64,000 nucleotides of DNA from Hsuehochloa calcarea (GCA_036346395.1 CM070596.1:5124170-5188169), one strand, 5' to 3'. Positions 25,050-37,639 are shown, counted from the stretch's first letter. Numbers and translations: made by a program. The notes: generated by a model from the letters alone, not told the origin.

Positions 25050-26219
25050 TGTAAGATCAAAGAGACCGACTAGAGAGGGGGTGAATAGGCGGATTTAAAA
25101 ATCTTTTGGCTAAAACCGATTTCTCATACGGAAGAGTAAGTCAAATCGGTTTTGCATATTTAAGGCCTAAAACAACTAATCCCACTAAGTGCACTAACAA
25201 TATGAGACTATGTCAATGATAGCAAATATACAAAGACATGTAAGCAATTTAATTATAGAAATGTAAATTGCACAAAGTAAATCAGTAGAGAACAAATCAC
25301 AATGACACAATGATTTTTTATCGCGGTGTTCAGAGACTTATCGGTCTCCCCTAATCCACGTTGAGGTAAGCCCAAACTAATTGGACCGGTTCCATGAATT
25401 AAGCTAAACACCTCAAATCCACTAGTGGTAGCTCTTTCTCGCTCCGAGTAGGTGAGATACAACCTTCATACCACGCGGATCTCTTCACAATTTTCTTTGA
25501 AGAGATCACCGGGCTCGACACCTCTAATGCCGTCTAGGAGTCAGCAAACTCCAAAAGTAATAAGTCAAACCCCTTGCTTGACTCTCACCACGTGCAACGA
25601 ATGCACAAAGCTCAAGTGAATAGAAAATCCAATTATAGATGCAACACATGCAACTAGAGACCTCTCTCCTTGCTAACAAGGTGCAACACATGCACAATTG
25701 AGAGGAAAAGCTCACACTAGCTCAATAAAATGAAATGAAGTGCCAAAAGTTCTAGGTTTGGTTCAGATGGGGTGTATTTATAGCCCTCAACCACAAAACT
25801 AGCCGTTACGACCATATTCCTAAAAAAATCAGGATTTACGGTAGTACCTGCTGTAAAAACCCAGTACTGCTAATGTTCGACTCAACAGTCGAAATAGTAG
25901 CATTTAATGCTCTGAACTAGCTATTACACATTAAATTACGGTACTACCATGAACTAAAAATTGGTACTACCATATCGCGGTCGTATCGCTCGATTAGAGC
26001 GGAGCTACCGTTTTTCAGAGCTCAAAATTTCTCAAAAACAATTTCTTTGGAAAACTCGTACCGCCGTGTAAACATCGGTACTACCGCACTCTAGTAGTAC
26101 TGCTTAACGGGTTGCGATCATACCTATTCAAGGGAGATCAAAACTCCTAATAACATACTCTCTGTAATATACGTACCGCTATATAATTTTTGATACTACC
26201 TACCTGTGGTGGTACTGTA
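25050..26219. repeat. Copia-type LTR-like DNA with GGTACTACC clusters
   Basis: Starts near TGTAAGATCAAAGAGACCG followed by AGAGGGGGTGAATAGGCGG, a phrase typical of long grass Copia LTRs. From 25840 to 26215 the words GGTACTACC, GGTAGTACC and GTACCG recur. There is no coding domain and the ends are not fixed. Confidence 0.4.
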
Positions 26220-27200
26220 ACACCCCGGCTCATCATGAGCCAAGAATGCTACTAAACCAACAGAGCAGAAGCTAAACTATAAAGTTTTTTTCTAAAATTT
26301 TCAATAGCATTTCTTTTAAAACAATGACCATTTAATTCATTCACAAAAATCAACAAATATACTAGCATGAACCAAATTGCAAAGCTTAAAACATCACCAT
26401 AAAGGCTCCTATGGATGAACTGGCCAACTCAATTACATAGTAAACAAAATACACCGAAGGGTGAATACGATCATAAAAGATAAATATAGTTCTCTAGCAG
26501 GTTCCTCCAATTAAACTTAAGATTAAAAATTAGCGACCATGGTGTTTAACATGGTAGTGTGCATCAAGCTTTATTTCTAGCCCTTCACATGCATGATGTC
26601 TTCGCAAGAGGTACCTAAAAATAAAATAAACAAAGCAACAAGCGTGAGTCCACGACTCAGCAAAATATCGGAGGCCCTTTTTGCAAAAAAAAAAACTCCT
26701 TTTTCTCAGGCCGGGCCCAAACGGCCAGGTTAAAAAACGCCCGGGGGGATTAGGCTTCCCCCACCCTATGCATTCTTGGCGGCAGCGGCTCCCACGCGCA
26801 TTGCGGCCGTGCGTGTGGGCGAGACGGTGCGAGGGTGGCAGCTGGTGCGGTGGCGCAAGGAGGGCGGCGGCGCGAGGGGGGATCCGGCCGTGGCGCATGT
26901 GCGGTAGCCTTGCGGGGCCAGAGAGGAGACGGCGTGCAGCGGCGACGGGTAGGCGGCGCTACAGGCGCGGGGTGGCAGCGAAGCTACGGGCGAAGGTGTC
27001 CAGCCTTGTGGAGACTGGGTGGCGGTGCTCCCGTGCGGCGGTGGTGCATCGAGCGCGCAAGTAGTCGACCGAGGCAGCGTCGTGCAGGGCGTGTGTCGAG
27101 ACCCAAAAATGCAATTCTGGACCATCTGTGTATAATGCACTAGCCTAGGATCATGCTAGTGCACACAGTATCAACATAGATGAATATCGATCCACACAAG
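26220..27200. repeat. Fragments of Gypsy-type LTRs
   Basis: TGTAACACCCCGGCTCATCATG at 26218-26239 is a common Gypsy LTR start. A very GC-rich block follows (26760-27060), with frames open on both strands and no domain likeness. 27090-27200 begins GTGTGTCGAGACCCAAAAATGC and looks like another LTR edge. Confidence 0.35.
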
Positions 27201-27210
27201 ACGATTAATA

Positions 27211-27392
27211 CACTACTACACAAAACCTCATCACAGACGGTTCTAAACCATTATCACAGACGGTTTTTGAACCGTCTGAATTTATGCGTCTGTGATGACA
27301 TGAGATCATCACAGACGGTTTTTAACTGTCTGTGAAAAAGACCATCACAGACGGTTCTATTCATGAGATCATCACAATAGGACAGCTCCAGG
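27211..27392 (+). mobile_element. CACTA-type transposon end with subterminal repeats
   Basis: CACTACTACACAAAACC is followed by at least four copies of ATCACAGACGGTT in both orientations within 150 bases. A CACTA terminus followed by short subterminal repeats, the usual transposase-binding array, fits an En/Spm-type or PIF-like element end. The opposite end was not seen, so this is a truncated remnant. Confidence 0.55.
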
Positions 27393-28053
27393 GCGTGCAT
27401 CGGTTGATTTTTTTAGTATTGTTCATACGAGTGCAATTACTGTTCATTGTGATTACTGCGCAATTACTGTCTATTCACAATCCACTGATCGGCTTGGCCG
27501 GCAACTTCAAGTCAGCTCGCGGTAGATTAGAACGAATTTATAATTTCTAATCTACGGTACAATCGACATCCACTTTTTCATGCAATATACCGATCGGCAT
27601 TGTGTCGGTGACTTCAAGTCGGCTCGTGATAAATTGGAGCTGATTTGCACCGTAGAAAAACCATTCTAGAAAGCCAAATTTACAGAATTGAAAGTAATAT
27701 AGAAAAATGATTCAATCTACGAGTATCGTGTTATGACGGTTACCTTTTAATCCAAGGAGAGTCGATCATGCTGATAACGTGTTAAGGAACCGTCGCTGAC
27801 GAGTTCAGTCCGAGCGATTACCTCGTAGGCAAACTTAGAATCACAAGAACAATGCAAGAACACAAAAACAAAATAATAGATTGAACACAGAGATGCAAGT
27901 GACTTTTTACTTCTCTTTATTGCTCTTCAATTGATCAGTCTTTTATAATGACTAGCATCCCTATTTGTAGCCTACAGACTCTACTAGAATTTGAGATAAT
28001 ACATCCATACATGAACGAGCTGATTGCTAGTCCGAACGCATAGTTTCCCAACA
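27393..28053 (-). mobile_element. Truncated Copia: LTR, primer site and leader
   Basis: 27780-28053 (274 bp) reads in plus orientation TGTTAAGGAACC...GTTTCCCAACA, that is, an LTR on the minus strand starting TGTTGGGAAAC. Adjacent on the minus strand is CGTTATCAGCATGATCG (27763-27779), the primer-binding site, followed by a leader down to about 27400. gag and pol are missing. Confidence 0.6.
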
Positions 28054-28990
28054 CATACTAATTATAACTGCCCTCATCATTGGTTCTTGTTGTTTCTGTG
28101 TTAAGATTTTTTTGCAGCAGGGTAAGTCCTATCCACAAGTAACCACAAGGGACAGATCTTCCTAGGCCCAAGCACCATCACCCCTTCGCACTCATTAGCA
28201 GCAAGGCCTTCAGCTCTCCATTTTGGCCCAAACACAATACCGACTTGCTAATAAGAATATTTTTCTTAAAAAAATAACTCTGAACCATCACGCAATAATG
28301 ATGGGCCATCACGCAATAATGATGGGCAAGTGCTAGCTGTTCTTAATTTGCATCACGCAATTTCCGCTAACCAACCTTATCCTAGGCTAGTCCTATCATC
28401 GAAGAAGTATTATGATGCCTTCATCTACTACAGCAGTAGAATGCTGAATCCTAAAACATTTAATTAAGGACATGTGGCTGCAGTATTTTTAAAAGAAAGC
28501 CCACACATAATTTAGATTAGATGTGATTTGACCATGCCATCGCTCTGCCCTACCCGCCATCCTCTTCCTTCCTTCCTGCAAGGCCACGCGCAGCACAGGA
28601 GCGAGGACAACCACACCGAAAGCGACGCCACACCGACACGGCAGTTGGGCCTTCACGTCCGAAGCGAACCCCCCCACCTGACCTCACCACCCTCCTCCCG
28701 TCTGAAGTCGTCGTGGAATGCTGCACCGGGAAAAAGACGAAGTGCGCCTACTCGAGGTCTGGAATTCTGAACCATCTCTGAAGCCTGGTCCGGCGAGTGA
28801 TTGATGCCGACGATGCATTCGAGTTCGGTTGTTTTTCTTGACGCGTGAACGCATCTACGCAGGCGGCCGACCATCGCTTCGCAGTTACTGCTGGTTGTGC
28901 TTGGGTTACTTTAATTAATGCGGCCGGGCGAATGGCGTGCGCCAGTGCGTTGCCCTGACCGTAGAGGCGTAGAGCTACTTGCCACTTGCA
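28054..28990. promoter_or_regulatory. Upstream region of the galactosyltransferase gene
   Basis: No gene was recognised. A 21-base phrase with AATAATGATGGGC is repeated in tandem at 28285-28325. The last few hundred bases become GC-rich and presumably hold the promoter; no clear TATA box was fixed. Confidence 0.3.
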
Positions 28991-29103
28991 TCGACCGACC
29001 CGCACCCGTAGAGATTGCCTGCAAGACTCGTCAAGGGCCAGGCACAAGAAGTCAAGAACCCCTCCTTCCTCCCCCGTCCATGCACTCTTGGAGGTGAAGG
29101 ACT

Positions 29104-29142
29104 GAGGAGGAGGAGGAGGAGGAGGAGGAGGTGGTGGTGGTG
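29104..29142 (+). repeat. GGA/GGT trinucleotide run in the 5' UTR
   Basis: Nine or so AGG units followed by TGG units lie 15-50 bases before the start codon of the galactosyltransferase gene. They are transcribed if the leader starts upstream of them. Confidence 0.8.
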
Positions 29143-29156
29143 GGATAGCGGCAGCC

Positions 29157-32100
29157 ATGAGCTGGAGAAGAGGGGGAGGGGATGGAGGGGTGTCCAGGAG
29201 GTGGGCCGTCCTGCTCTGCCTGGGGAGCTTCTGCCTTGGACTCCTCTTCACCAACAGGTAATCATCAGCTACTCCAATTCTTGGTCTCTTCCTGTGCTGG
29301 TTCTGCGATTCCAGACCTGCATCTCAGTATAAAGGGCTCAGCTCCGAGGGTGCTAGTTTGAGCTTGTTCTAGCTCAAGATCTGTGGTGTTTGCCGAGCTC
29401 CGTGTCTGGGGGATGGCACACATGGGACTAGATTGTTGCGCCTCTGTGAATTTCTGTTCTTGGTTTGGGGGTTTCTTGATTCTGTGGCCAGTGTATTTAT
29501 TCTGCTGCGCCATTCATGTGTGTTTCGCGAATTTGGTTATGTAATACTTTGATGCTGTCGAATTGGAGTGTTAAGTCTCCATGAATTGATATTTTAGTGG
29601 ATTGCCACACTGGGCCATTTTTCTTTACCAATTGGGGCCGAGTACAATTGATCCTGCACAGAATCTAGATATAATTGTTGAGACGAGTTATTGCTAGGTT
29701 GATGTATCCTCGTCCAACATTGAATATTTGCACTCTCTAGTGGCCTCCTATTGCTGCAGTATAACCACATTTTATGGACGTCTATTTCCATTCTCGCAAA
29801 TTTAACTAGTCTTTTTATTGTAATGCTATCCGACTTGTAATTTACACAATGATTCTTACATTATCCCGGTTGTTTGTTCCAGAATGTGGACACTGCCTGA
29901 GGCAAATGAGATCGCTCGACCAAATGGAAACGGAGAGGAAGGCAACACTCCAGTTGCTGGAGAGTGTGGTTCGAAAAAGGTAGTGTATATCTCCCCCATT
30001 AATTTATCTATGTATTCCACAGTTGTAGAGTAGTAATCCAATTCTTATACAGCAGCCGCCACAACAATTTAGTGTTATAAAATCCAATCCTATCTGTCTA
30101 TTACACTGCCATGTGCAGTCATTGTTGATACCTTGTTTGGTTATTGTGTGTTACTAGGTTCAAGAACAACAAGATTACAAAGATATGTTACCGGTTCAAG
30201 ATACTCATCATGATGTACAGTATGTACTTACTTTGTCTTTATTGAGCATAACATTTGTTCCATTACAAAAGTATCATTTTTTAAAAACTTCTTCAAATGT
30301 TTTGGATGTAGGACACTAGATAAGACAATAGCAAGCTTAGAGACAGAACTCTCAGCTGCAAGAGCTCTGCAAGAATCCTTTCTCAATGGTTCCCCCGTTG
30401 CAGAAGAGTTCAAAGTTTCCGAGTCGATTGGGAGGCGAAAGTACCTTATGGTGATAGGCATCAATACCGCCTTTAGCAGTCGCAAGAGAAGAGATTCCAT
30501 ACGGTACACCTGGATGCCTCAAGGTTGTTGGCATTAAACTTTACTAATCTCACTTGGTTTAGAATATTTCTTATATTGGCACTCTCTGAATAACTAATAA
30601 CGAAGTAATGAATAATAGGTGAAAAAAGGAAAAAACTTGAAGAAGAGAAGGGGATCATAATTCGTTTTGTCATTGGCCACAGGTATGATGCGGATAGACT
30701 TTATGCGCGTATCTATGATGTGCTATTTGAATATTTAGAAGTTCTGGGTTTAATTATTTCTTCAACCATGATTCATGAAAATAACCTATCGCAAATTGAA
30801 CATAGTTCCTATCTTTTGTCACAACTTTTTGCCAATTGCAAATGTATACGCTCAATAGTTGTCTCATTCAACTTTACCCTTGAAACACAAGAAATATTAT
30901 ATACAACCTCAAATTCTAATACAGCTGAATGATGCTTCCAAAGATAGTTTCTGTCCCCTAAAGCTAAACGACTTGCCGAGCGAATGAGTGCAATTGAGGA
31001 TCTTTGGGAAAAAAAACGAACCTGAAAGGGTTACTAAAATCACAAGTTTTGAGGAAAAGTTAGTTCAAGAGCATGAATTTCAGTCACACTGATTTTGAAG
31101 AGTCATTTATTTATTTTCCTATTCTGCAAGATAAGGCTGTAACACAGTGAGTTTTGAAGAAACGTGGCCTCAATTCCCCCCTTTCTAACCATTGCTTTAT
31201 ACAAGATATTTGTCGAAAGATAATATTGTTAAAATAATATTTATTCTCGGATGGTTAGAATTAGAAAGCAGTGCAATATTATAAAAGTTAAGTATTATAA
31301 AAGTTAAGTCTATGCTGACAATCAATGTTGAAGTTAGAATTTCTTTTAAGTCATGTTTCCTTGTTCTTCATTTTGTTATCTGTTGATGGTAAGACAGGCA
31401 TAACCTTATTCTCCACATGTTTTGCAGTGCTATATCAGGCGGAATTGTTGATAGAGCAATTGAAGCAGAGGACAGAAAACATGGGGATTTCATGAGGATA
31501 GTAAGTTTGTTGCTTAAGTGTCTGTTAGTTTCACATGGGAGTGACAATGTGATTATTGTAATCAGTTTTACTAGAATGCTGTTTTGCCCCCCTATTTATT
31601 GTGGTTGCAACTTTATGCAGGATCATGTTGAAGGATACCTCGCGCTATCTGGGAAAACTAAGACTTATTTTGCTACAGCTGTTTCGTTATGGGATGCAGA
31701 TTTTTATGTGAAGGTTGATGATGACGTGCATGTAAACATAGGTAAATCTACATGTTCTTTACGCCCTTTGTTGATCTTAGGTTAGAAGCAAAGTGATCAT
31801 ATGTTCCTGCAGCGGACATATCTGTATTCAAAGCTCCTCATTGACTCCTTGATGATCATCGTCAGTGTCCCCTTTGTATGTCTAGAACTAGAAGTATTAG
31901 CCAAGGTCTCAAATACCCAAATAATTCATAGGATAAGATGTGGCAATTTTTGGCAAAACATCTTTGCATCATTGCATGCGAAAAGGGCTTTGCTTTAGGC
32001 AATTGGTTATTTGTAACATCGAAGATTTGCATTTGCAGCAACACTTGGACTTATTTTATCCAAACATGCATTGAGGCCCAGAGTATATATTGGATGCATG

Positions 32101-32806
32101 AAATCTGGACCTGTCCTATCTGAAAAGTAAGTACATTGTATGGATTTCTCTTTCTCTTGCGTCTCAACGTAGTTAAGATCTGTTAGTGCTTTTCTCCAGG
32201 GGGGTGAGATACTACGAGCCTGAGCATTGGAAATTCGGCGAACCAGGAAGCAAGTATTTTCGACATGCTACTGGTCAATTATACGCTATTTCAAAAGATC
32301 TAGCAACCTACATATCTATAAACAAGTGAGATAGATCGCAAACTTTGATCTTGTATGATTCTGGTGAAAACCAACCCTGTTGCTGCTAATCCAATTTATG
32401 CTAGGCATGTCCTGCACAAGTACATAAACGAGGATGTTTCATTAGGATCTTGGTTCATAGGGTTAGACGTCGAGCACATTGACGACCGGAGACTTTGTTG
32501 TGGCACTCCACCTGGTGAGCTTCCGCTCATCTGAATCGTTGATCAGTCTTGATAACTTGAATTGCTTTCTTGAAACATAACACTTGGACCTAGTACATAG
32601 ACAAGAAGAGTGCGAAATATTTGCATGGAGTCACATCTTTTCCGCCTTTGATCGCAGACTGCGAATGGAAAGCCCAGGCGGGGAACACCTGCGCCGCGTC
32701 ATTTGACTGGAGGTGCAGCGGCATATGCAACTCCGAGGGGAGGATCTGGGAAGTGCACAATAAGTGCGCCGAAGGCGAGAAGGCGCTGTGGAACGCCACT
32801 TTCTAG
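29157..32806 (+). CDS. Beta-1,3-galactosyltransferase family protein (GT31), complete
   Basis: Eleven exons: 29157-29257, 29883-29979, 30158-30219, 30312-30523, 30619-30682, 31428-31500, 31621-31741, 32039-32126, 32210-32335, 32405-32514, 32658-32806. All junctions are GT-AG and the sum is 1203 bases, giving 400 residues and a stop. The start gives a short basic tail, then a signal-anchor (about residues 16-32), typical of a type II Golgi membrane protein. A DUF4094-like stem follows, with SLETELSAARALQ, then the GT31 domain with GINTAFSSRKRRDSIR-TW and the metal-binding DDD motif at 236-238 in FYVKVDDDVHVN. Late motifs EDVSLGSWFIGLDVEHIDD and a Cys-rich end CEWKAQAGNTC are family-typical. 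Length and exon plan match plant genes for probable beta-1,3-galactosyltransferases, which transfer galactose to arabinogalactan proteins or N-glycans. No damage is seen. Confidence 0.95.
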
Positions 32807-33150
32807 CACAAACGGAGCACCAACAAAAACACGATCGAGATCGAGCTGAAGCTGCCCCGCCGTAGCTATATACTATTATATCGTCCACTGAGTGTGCTGT
32901 ACATTGCCCACGGTTACGGTTTGTATGTAAATTCATTTGTAGGTAGCTAGCTGTGATTGGATTTGGTGTCTGTCTTGGCAATAACACCGACGGAGCGGAC
33001 CACAATTTTACGTGGCGTCTGTCCGCCGGTGGCGATGACGATGAACGGGTATACGAACAAGCTGATCCATTCTTTCGAGGGATAAAATGTTTACGGTGGC
33101 CATTTTGTATCCCATCTCCTGTACCTTATGGCTGCCGAGATGTAAGACCA

Positions 33151-33156
33151 AATAAA
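33151..33156 (+). terminator. Polyadenylation signal of the galactosyltransferase gene
   Basis: AATAAA lies 345 bases after the stop codon, within an AT-rich stretch. Position and sequence suit the plant near-upstream element. Confidence 0.5.
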
Positions 33157-33613
33157 ACTTGCTGATGCTTCGTTTCAGTGAGTTCAGGAATGTGATTTTT
33201 TTGACATTCTATTGAGAGTAACAATCTGGCTCGTTCTAATCTATTTGTCCGGTCCGAACTAGGGGGAAATAGTCTGAATTTGCAACTGAATTAACGCAAA
33301 ATTTGAGCCATGAGATATTTCCTACAAGGCTAGAACACCTCTCCAAGTTTATACTCCCAAACGGGGCACACCTGTCAGTGACAGGCTGCTTAAACTTCCG
33401 TGTACCCACGCACTGTGCCCGTAGCGCCATTGATAGCTTCATCTCCTTTTTCCAATTTCCCTCCCGTTTCCCTTCCCGCCATCGTTTCCCTCCACTGCTC
33501 ACTTCGCCGCCTCATTATTATATCTCCTACTCGTCCCCCACGAATCCTCCCCCACACAATTTCACACCTCCACGAGAGAACCAATCAAGATCCCTTCCCC
33601 TCCACCTCCGGCG

Positions 33614-33964
33614 ATGGACCGCCGGGCCCGCGCCGCGCCACGCACGGAGGAGCGCCTCCATCGGTTCCTCCGCCCCGGCGCGCTCGCGCGGCTCCGGGAC
33701 TCCAGGATCGTCGCCCGCTCCCTCCGGTCGGCGGGGGCCGCGGGGTGCCTTCTGCCCCCGTCCGTCCCCCCGCTCCCCACGTCGCCATCCGTCGCCGCGG
33801 CGGCGGAGCAGCAGGGCGGCATGCCGCACTTCCTGGCGCCCACGAGGGGGCTGGGCGGCGCGGCGCGGTACCCGCTCAGGAGAAGGATGGTTGCGGCCAG
33901 GTGCGTGGTGTTCTTGCCACCGCCGGCGGCGGCCACCACGGAAGCGTTCTTGGACGCGTTGTGA
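33614..33964 (+). CDS. Small intronless protein of unknown function, 116 residues
   Basis: The frame starts MDRRARAAPRTEERLHRFL and has RPGALARLRDSRIVARSL, an Arg-rich helical N-terminus, then a Pro/Ala-rich middle, a GGMPHFLAPTRGL block and a C-terminus with RCVVFLPPPAAATTEAFLDAL. The frame is the only one with balanced amino-acid use, begins in a suitable ATG context after a pyrimidine-rich leader, and is followed by a 3' UTR-like AT-rich region. I do not recognise a domain; small basic proteins of this kind are common in grasses. TATTATATC at 33514-33522 could serve as TATA box. The left flank duplication starts 38 bases past its stop codon, so only its 3' UTR was copied. Confidence 0.55.
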   Translation: MDRRARAAPRTEERLHRFLRPGALARLRDSRIVARSLRSAGAAGCLLPPSVPPLPTSPSVAAAAEQQGGMPHFLAPTRGLGGAARYPLRRRMVAARCVVFLPPPAAATTEAFLDAL

Positions 33965-35059
33965 CGCCGTCGTCGGATCTTGCCACTTCTCGCCGAGATT
34001 AGCTGGGGACGTGCATTTAGATTTGTGCTTAGTATTCTCTGTGCAGATGGTTTGCAGTTTCTTTTGTTTACTTAGAATTTGAGGACGAATAATTGTTCTT
34101 GATCCGCCAGTGTTGTGACTTAATTTGCGCTTTAGAATTGAAGTAATCTTCACCTCGCTCGGATTGCAAGGCCGATGCTACTTGTCTTACTGTCTTAACA
34201 CCAGATCCAATCTATCTATAATGTGTAGAGTTGGGACTTGAGCTGTGCATCTTCGGGTCGGTTCGAAGCACGGTCGGCACGGTATGATCTAAATATGGTA
34301 CGACACGATATGTGGTGGGTCAGGTCGGCACGGTATGAACAGTGGGCTGGACTGGGCTTGAGAATGCGACTTGTTGGGCGGTACGGTACGGTCGGTGGAT
34401 TGAGTTTGGGCCGACATGGTACGAAATAGACACAATCACCCCCACATTAGCCTGGCCTAACCAATCATCCCTTCTGTCACTCGGTCTGACCCAATATCTC
34501 CCCCGGCTTCCCCTAACCCCAATCCTTTCTCCCGAGCCTCGGCTCCCAAATTCCCAATCCCTAATCACATTCGCTGATTCCTCTCCCTCCAACTCCAACT
34601 GCCTCCCTAACCACGTGTCGCCCTTCCTCCCCACGCACCGCTGGCCACTCCCTCCCCACATGCTGCCGCCCTCCACCCTCCCTTCAGCCACCTCGTCACC
34701 ATCCTTCTCACCCCTTTCGCAAGCGTGCGGCGCGGTCGAGGTGGGCGGAGTTCTTCATCGGCGTCCAGGAGGAGAAGGCTATGGCGAGGGGGAGCGGGTG
34801 TAGATGACGCACTGGTGTCTTTGTTTTCCTGGACCGCGGCGGCGGCTGTTGTCTTCCCAGGTGTCTATAGTTACTTAGGGCTGGACTTAAGCAGGCACGG
34901 CACGGTCCCAACACGACGGGCTTTGGGCCGTGCTTGGGCCTGGTCGGAGGCAAGGCGGATCGGCACGACACGATAAGGTGGTCGGGCTGAGCTGGCACGA
35001 CACGACACGGCCCGAAGCACGATGGATCCGTGCCGTGCCGGCCGGCCCCAATGCCCACC

Positions 35060-36440
35060 ACTAATAATGTGGACTCACTATTGAGATTAGGACGGTTTAG
35101 ATTAAAATAAAAAATCAATGTCAAATACAAATAAAATTGAAATTTCGAATAAAAATAAAATAAATATAGTAATTTGATTTACATACAAATTTTTAAATCA
35201 AATCCCTAAATAAAATATCATTTGGAATAAAATTGCACAAAAATTGGATTGTATATGAATTTCAAACAAAAATAAGCAAATTTCAGAATATAAAATAAAT
35301 AAAATTAGCAATTTGATTTTGATGCGAATGGCATACAAACTTCAAGCAAGAGTTTATGTCAAATACAATAAAAAAAATAACAGAAATTCCAAATAAAAAA
35401 TAAAATAAAACTAGCAATTTGAATTATATACGAATTTCTAAGTAAGAATAAAAATTAAAGAAAGCAATGAGATTTGTATAAGAATTCCAACCAAAAGCAG
35501 TTGAAATCAGTGAAAAACTTTTCGGTGAGATTTCGCCAGTTACTGTCGGTAACCGGTAAAATTCAAACTAGCTCCAGATTTTTCGGTTTTGATGAATTTT
35601 GTTCAAAAAATTCGAATTTGCTTGAATTTTATTCAAATTTGAATTTTTTTATTTAAAATCTGAAAATTTGAGTTTTTTTAAAAAAATTTCGGCCGAAAAT
35701 TTACCGAAATTTCCGGTTGCCGACGGTAACCGGTGTTACCGGTACCCTCTGAATTTTTTTCAACCGCCAAAGTTTTAACTGGTTGAAATTCGGAATATGA
35801 AAAAAAAAGAAAACATGCAATTTCATTTCCATACAAACTCCAAAGTAAAATCCTAAATAACTAAAACACAAAATAAATTAAATAAATTATTTGGATAAGA
35901 GCTCTAAAAAATAAATGATTTTTTGAATTAAAAAAGTTATAACAAAGATATCACAAATGGTGTCGCAGAAGATATAAAAAAAGTGCAATTGCAAGAAGAC
36001 ATTGACACACGAGGAAACGAAGAGTTGAGGTCCTCGGTAGGGCGAATATGAAGAAAATGTTGTGCTACTCACCTTAGTCGTTTGACTAGTATAATATCGT
36101 GTTGCTCGTCAGAGCAGTTAAAGAGAAATATCATAGTTGAAGGAGCTAATGGTTGCGACGACGATTAGTGAGCATCGACATTGTATACGAATTCCAAAAC
36201 AATACTAGAAATTCGGAATAGAGATCAAAAATAAAATTATCAATTTGATTTTCATACAAATTCCCAAGTAACAATAACGGGCAATCAGTTTTGTATACAA
36301 ATTCCAAAATAAATGCCGTGATAATCTGACCATTCCCCTGTCTGCAGGCTGACTAGCTTGTACGTCTCCAACCCATAACCCCAGATCCAAAAACCGAACA
36401 AATTTCTACTCATCAATCAATCAGCACAATATGGTAATAT
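35060..36440. repeat. AT-rich degenerate repeat block
   Basis: Words such as AAATAAAATTAGCAATTTGA and TACAAATTCC recur every 50-80 bases with much drift. Two patches carry ACCGGTAAC-like words (35530-35570, 35700-35750). No coding signal. The block is present in both duplication copies. Confidence 0.5.
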
Positions 36441-36496
36441 CTTTTTTTATTTTATACCGACCCCTCCCTTTCCTTACATATGCCTCCCCCTCTCTC

Positions 36497-36507
36497 TATA
36501 TATATAT
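36497..36507 (+). promoter_or_regulatory. TATA box of MADS gene copy A
   Basis: TATATATATAT lies about 55 bases before the ATG at 36558. The duplicate gene has the same element at about 41166-41176. With so short a distance the leader would be about 25-30 bases. Confidence 0.45.
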
Positions 36508-36557
36508 CGTACATACATTGTACGTGGCATGTAGAGAGACCTCGATCGAGTTAAGCC

Positions 36558-37448
36558 ATGACGAAGGCGGCGGAGAGGCGCGGCCCCGGCGGGAGGAAGC
36601 TGACGCAGGGGCGGCAGAAGATCCCGATCAAGCCCATCGTTAACCAGGACGCGCGGCAGGTCTGCTTCTCCAAGCGCCGCAACGGCCTCTTCAAGAAGGC
36701 CTGTGAGCTCACCGTGCGGTGTGGGGCGCACGTCGCCCTCATCGTGTTCTCCCCCGCAGGGAAGCCCTACTCCTACGGCCACCCCTCCGTGCACGCCGTC
36801 ATCGACCGCTTCCTCGACCCCTCCTCCGCCGCTCCGGTGGCGGCGGCAACGAACCCGGCGGTCGTGTACGAGTTCAACAGCCAGGAGAAACACCTCACCG
36901 AGGCCATCGAGGAGGAGGCGCGCAGGAAGGCCGCGCTCGACAAGGAGGCGCGCAGGAGGGGGGCCGCGCTGGACGAACGCCTCGCGGCCGGCGTCTTGAC
37001 CGACGACGACGTGCAGCGCTTGGAGCTGCCGGACCTCGAGCTCATGCTCGCCGCGCTGGAGAGGGTCCATGCCGAGGCGGCCGAGCGCGCCCACGAGATC
37101 TTCGCTGAGGAGACGATGATGCAGTGCACGGGCAGCGGCGCCGGCAGCCTCGTCCACTACCTCGGCACCGGCACGTTCACGACTGACGGCACCGGCGGCC
37201 ATGAGGCGGCCATGGACACGAAGATGATGTTGATGGGCGGCAACCTCGGACATGCGCTTGCACCGGCGCTGCCTTTCGCTCCGATGATGCCGCCGCCTCC
37301 TCTCCCTCCACATTTCAACCATGGCTTTGGCTACAATGACCTTAACCTTAGCGCGGGCTATGGCTACAAGATTGGCGATGGCAATGGCCATGGCGCCGTG
37401 TACGAAATGCAAGGGTTTTATGGGACACCATGCAACTTCTTTGGGTAG
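36558..37448 (+). CDS. Type I MADS-box transcription factor (M-alpha, AGL61/62-like), copy A
   Basis: A single exon encodes 296 residues, as usual for type I MADS genes. The MADS domain (about residues 17-77) reads GRQKIPIKPIVNQDARQVC followed by FSKRRNGLFKKACELTVRC and ALIVFSPAGKPYSYGHPSV, with the basic SKRR-x-GLFKKA DNA-contact core intact. Residues 105-190 are rich in Glu, Ala and Arg and predicted to be helical. The C-terminus is Gly/Met/Pro-rich and ends GFYGTPCNFFG. There is no K domain, which separates it from type II genes. AGL61/AGL62-like factors act in the nucleus, mostly in central cell and early endosperm. A Copia LTR begins about 150 bases after the stop. A near-identical copy lies at 41227. 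Confidence 0.92.
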   Translation: MTKAAERRGPGGRKLTQGRQKIPIKPIVNQDARQVCFSKRRNGLFKKACELTVRCGAHVALIVFSPAGKPYSYGHPSVHAVIDRFLDPSSAAPVAAATNPAVVYEFNSQEKHLTEAIEEEARRKAALDKEARRRGAALDERLAAGVLTDDDVQRLELPDLELMLAALERVHAEAAERAHEIFAEETMMQCTGSGAGSLVHYLGTGTFTTDGTGGHEAAMDTKMMLMGGNLGHALAPALPFAPMMPPPPLPPHFNHGFGYNDLNLSAGYGYKIGDGNGHGAVYEMQGFYGTPCNFFG

Positions 37449-37639
37449 GAATAAGGAGTGGTTGGTTTAATTTTTAGCAATGTTCTTAGAAAACTTTATG
37501 CAGGATGTGTGAGTGTGATGGTTAAACCATTGTGTTCTTGACTTGTTAGTCCTTTAATCTAGTACCTATTACACTTTGTTCAGTACTATCTTTCCGTACT
37601 GTTAGTCAGATGTCGTGTTCACACCTCTCGTTGAGCCCC

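Larger units (their letters stand above)
34002..37620 (+). repeat. Duplicated segment, copy A (left flank of the Copia)
   Basis: Collinear with 38677-42288. It contains the 3' UTR of the gene at 33614, a block rich in GGCACGACACGG-type words (34215-35060), a long AT-rich block (35060-36440), the MADS gene, its 3' flank and the first ~20 bases of the Copia LTR. The left edge lies at GCTGGGGAC and the right edge within TGTCGTGTTC. Confidence 0.9.

Noticed and set aside
28489..28770. Frames before the galactosyltransferase start as an upstream exon
   Set aside because: The ATG at 29157 already gives the basic tail plus membrane anchor expected of the family, and no splice donor links the upstream frames in phase.
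33527..34153. Long minus-strand frames over the small gene at 33614
   Set aside because: Low-complexity Arg/Gly/Ala mirror frames of a GC-rich exon.
34215..35060. GGCACGACACGG-rich block as a terminal-inverted-repeat transposon
   Set aside because: Both ends share words, but no clear inverted ends or target duplication could be defined.
36474..37412. 312-codon minus-strand frame opposite MADS copy A (and 41220-42080 opposite copy B)
   Set aside because: Mirror frame of a GC-rich coding exon with no family likeness.
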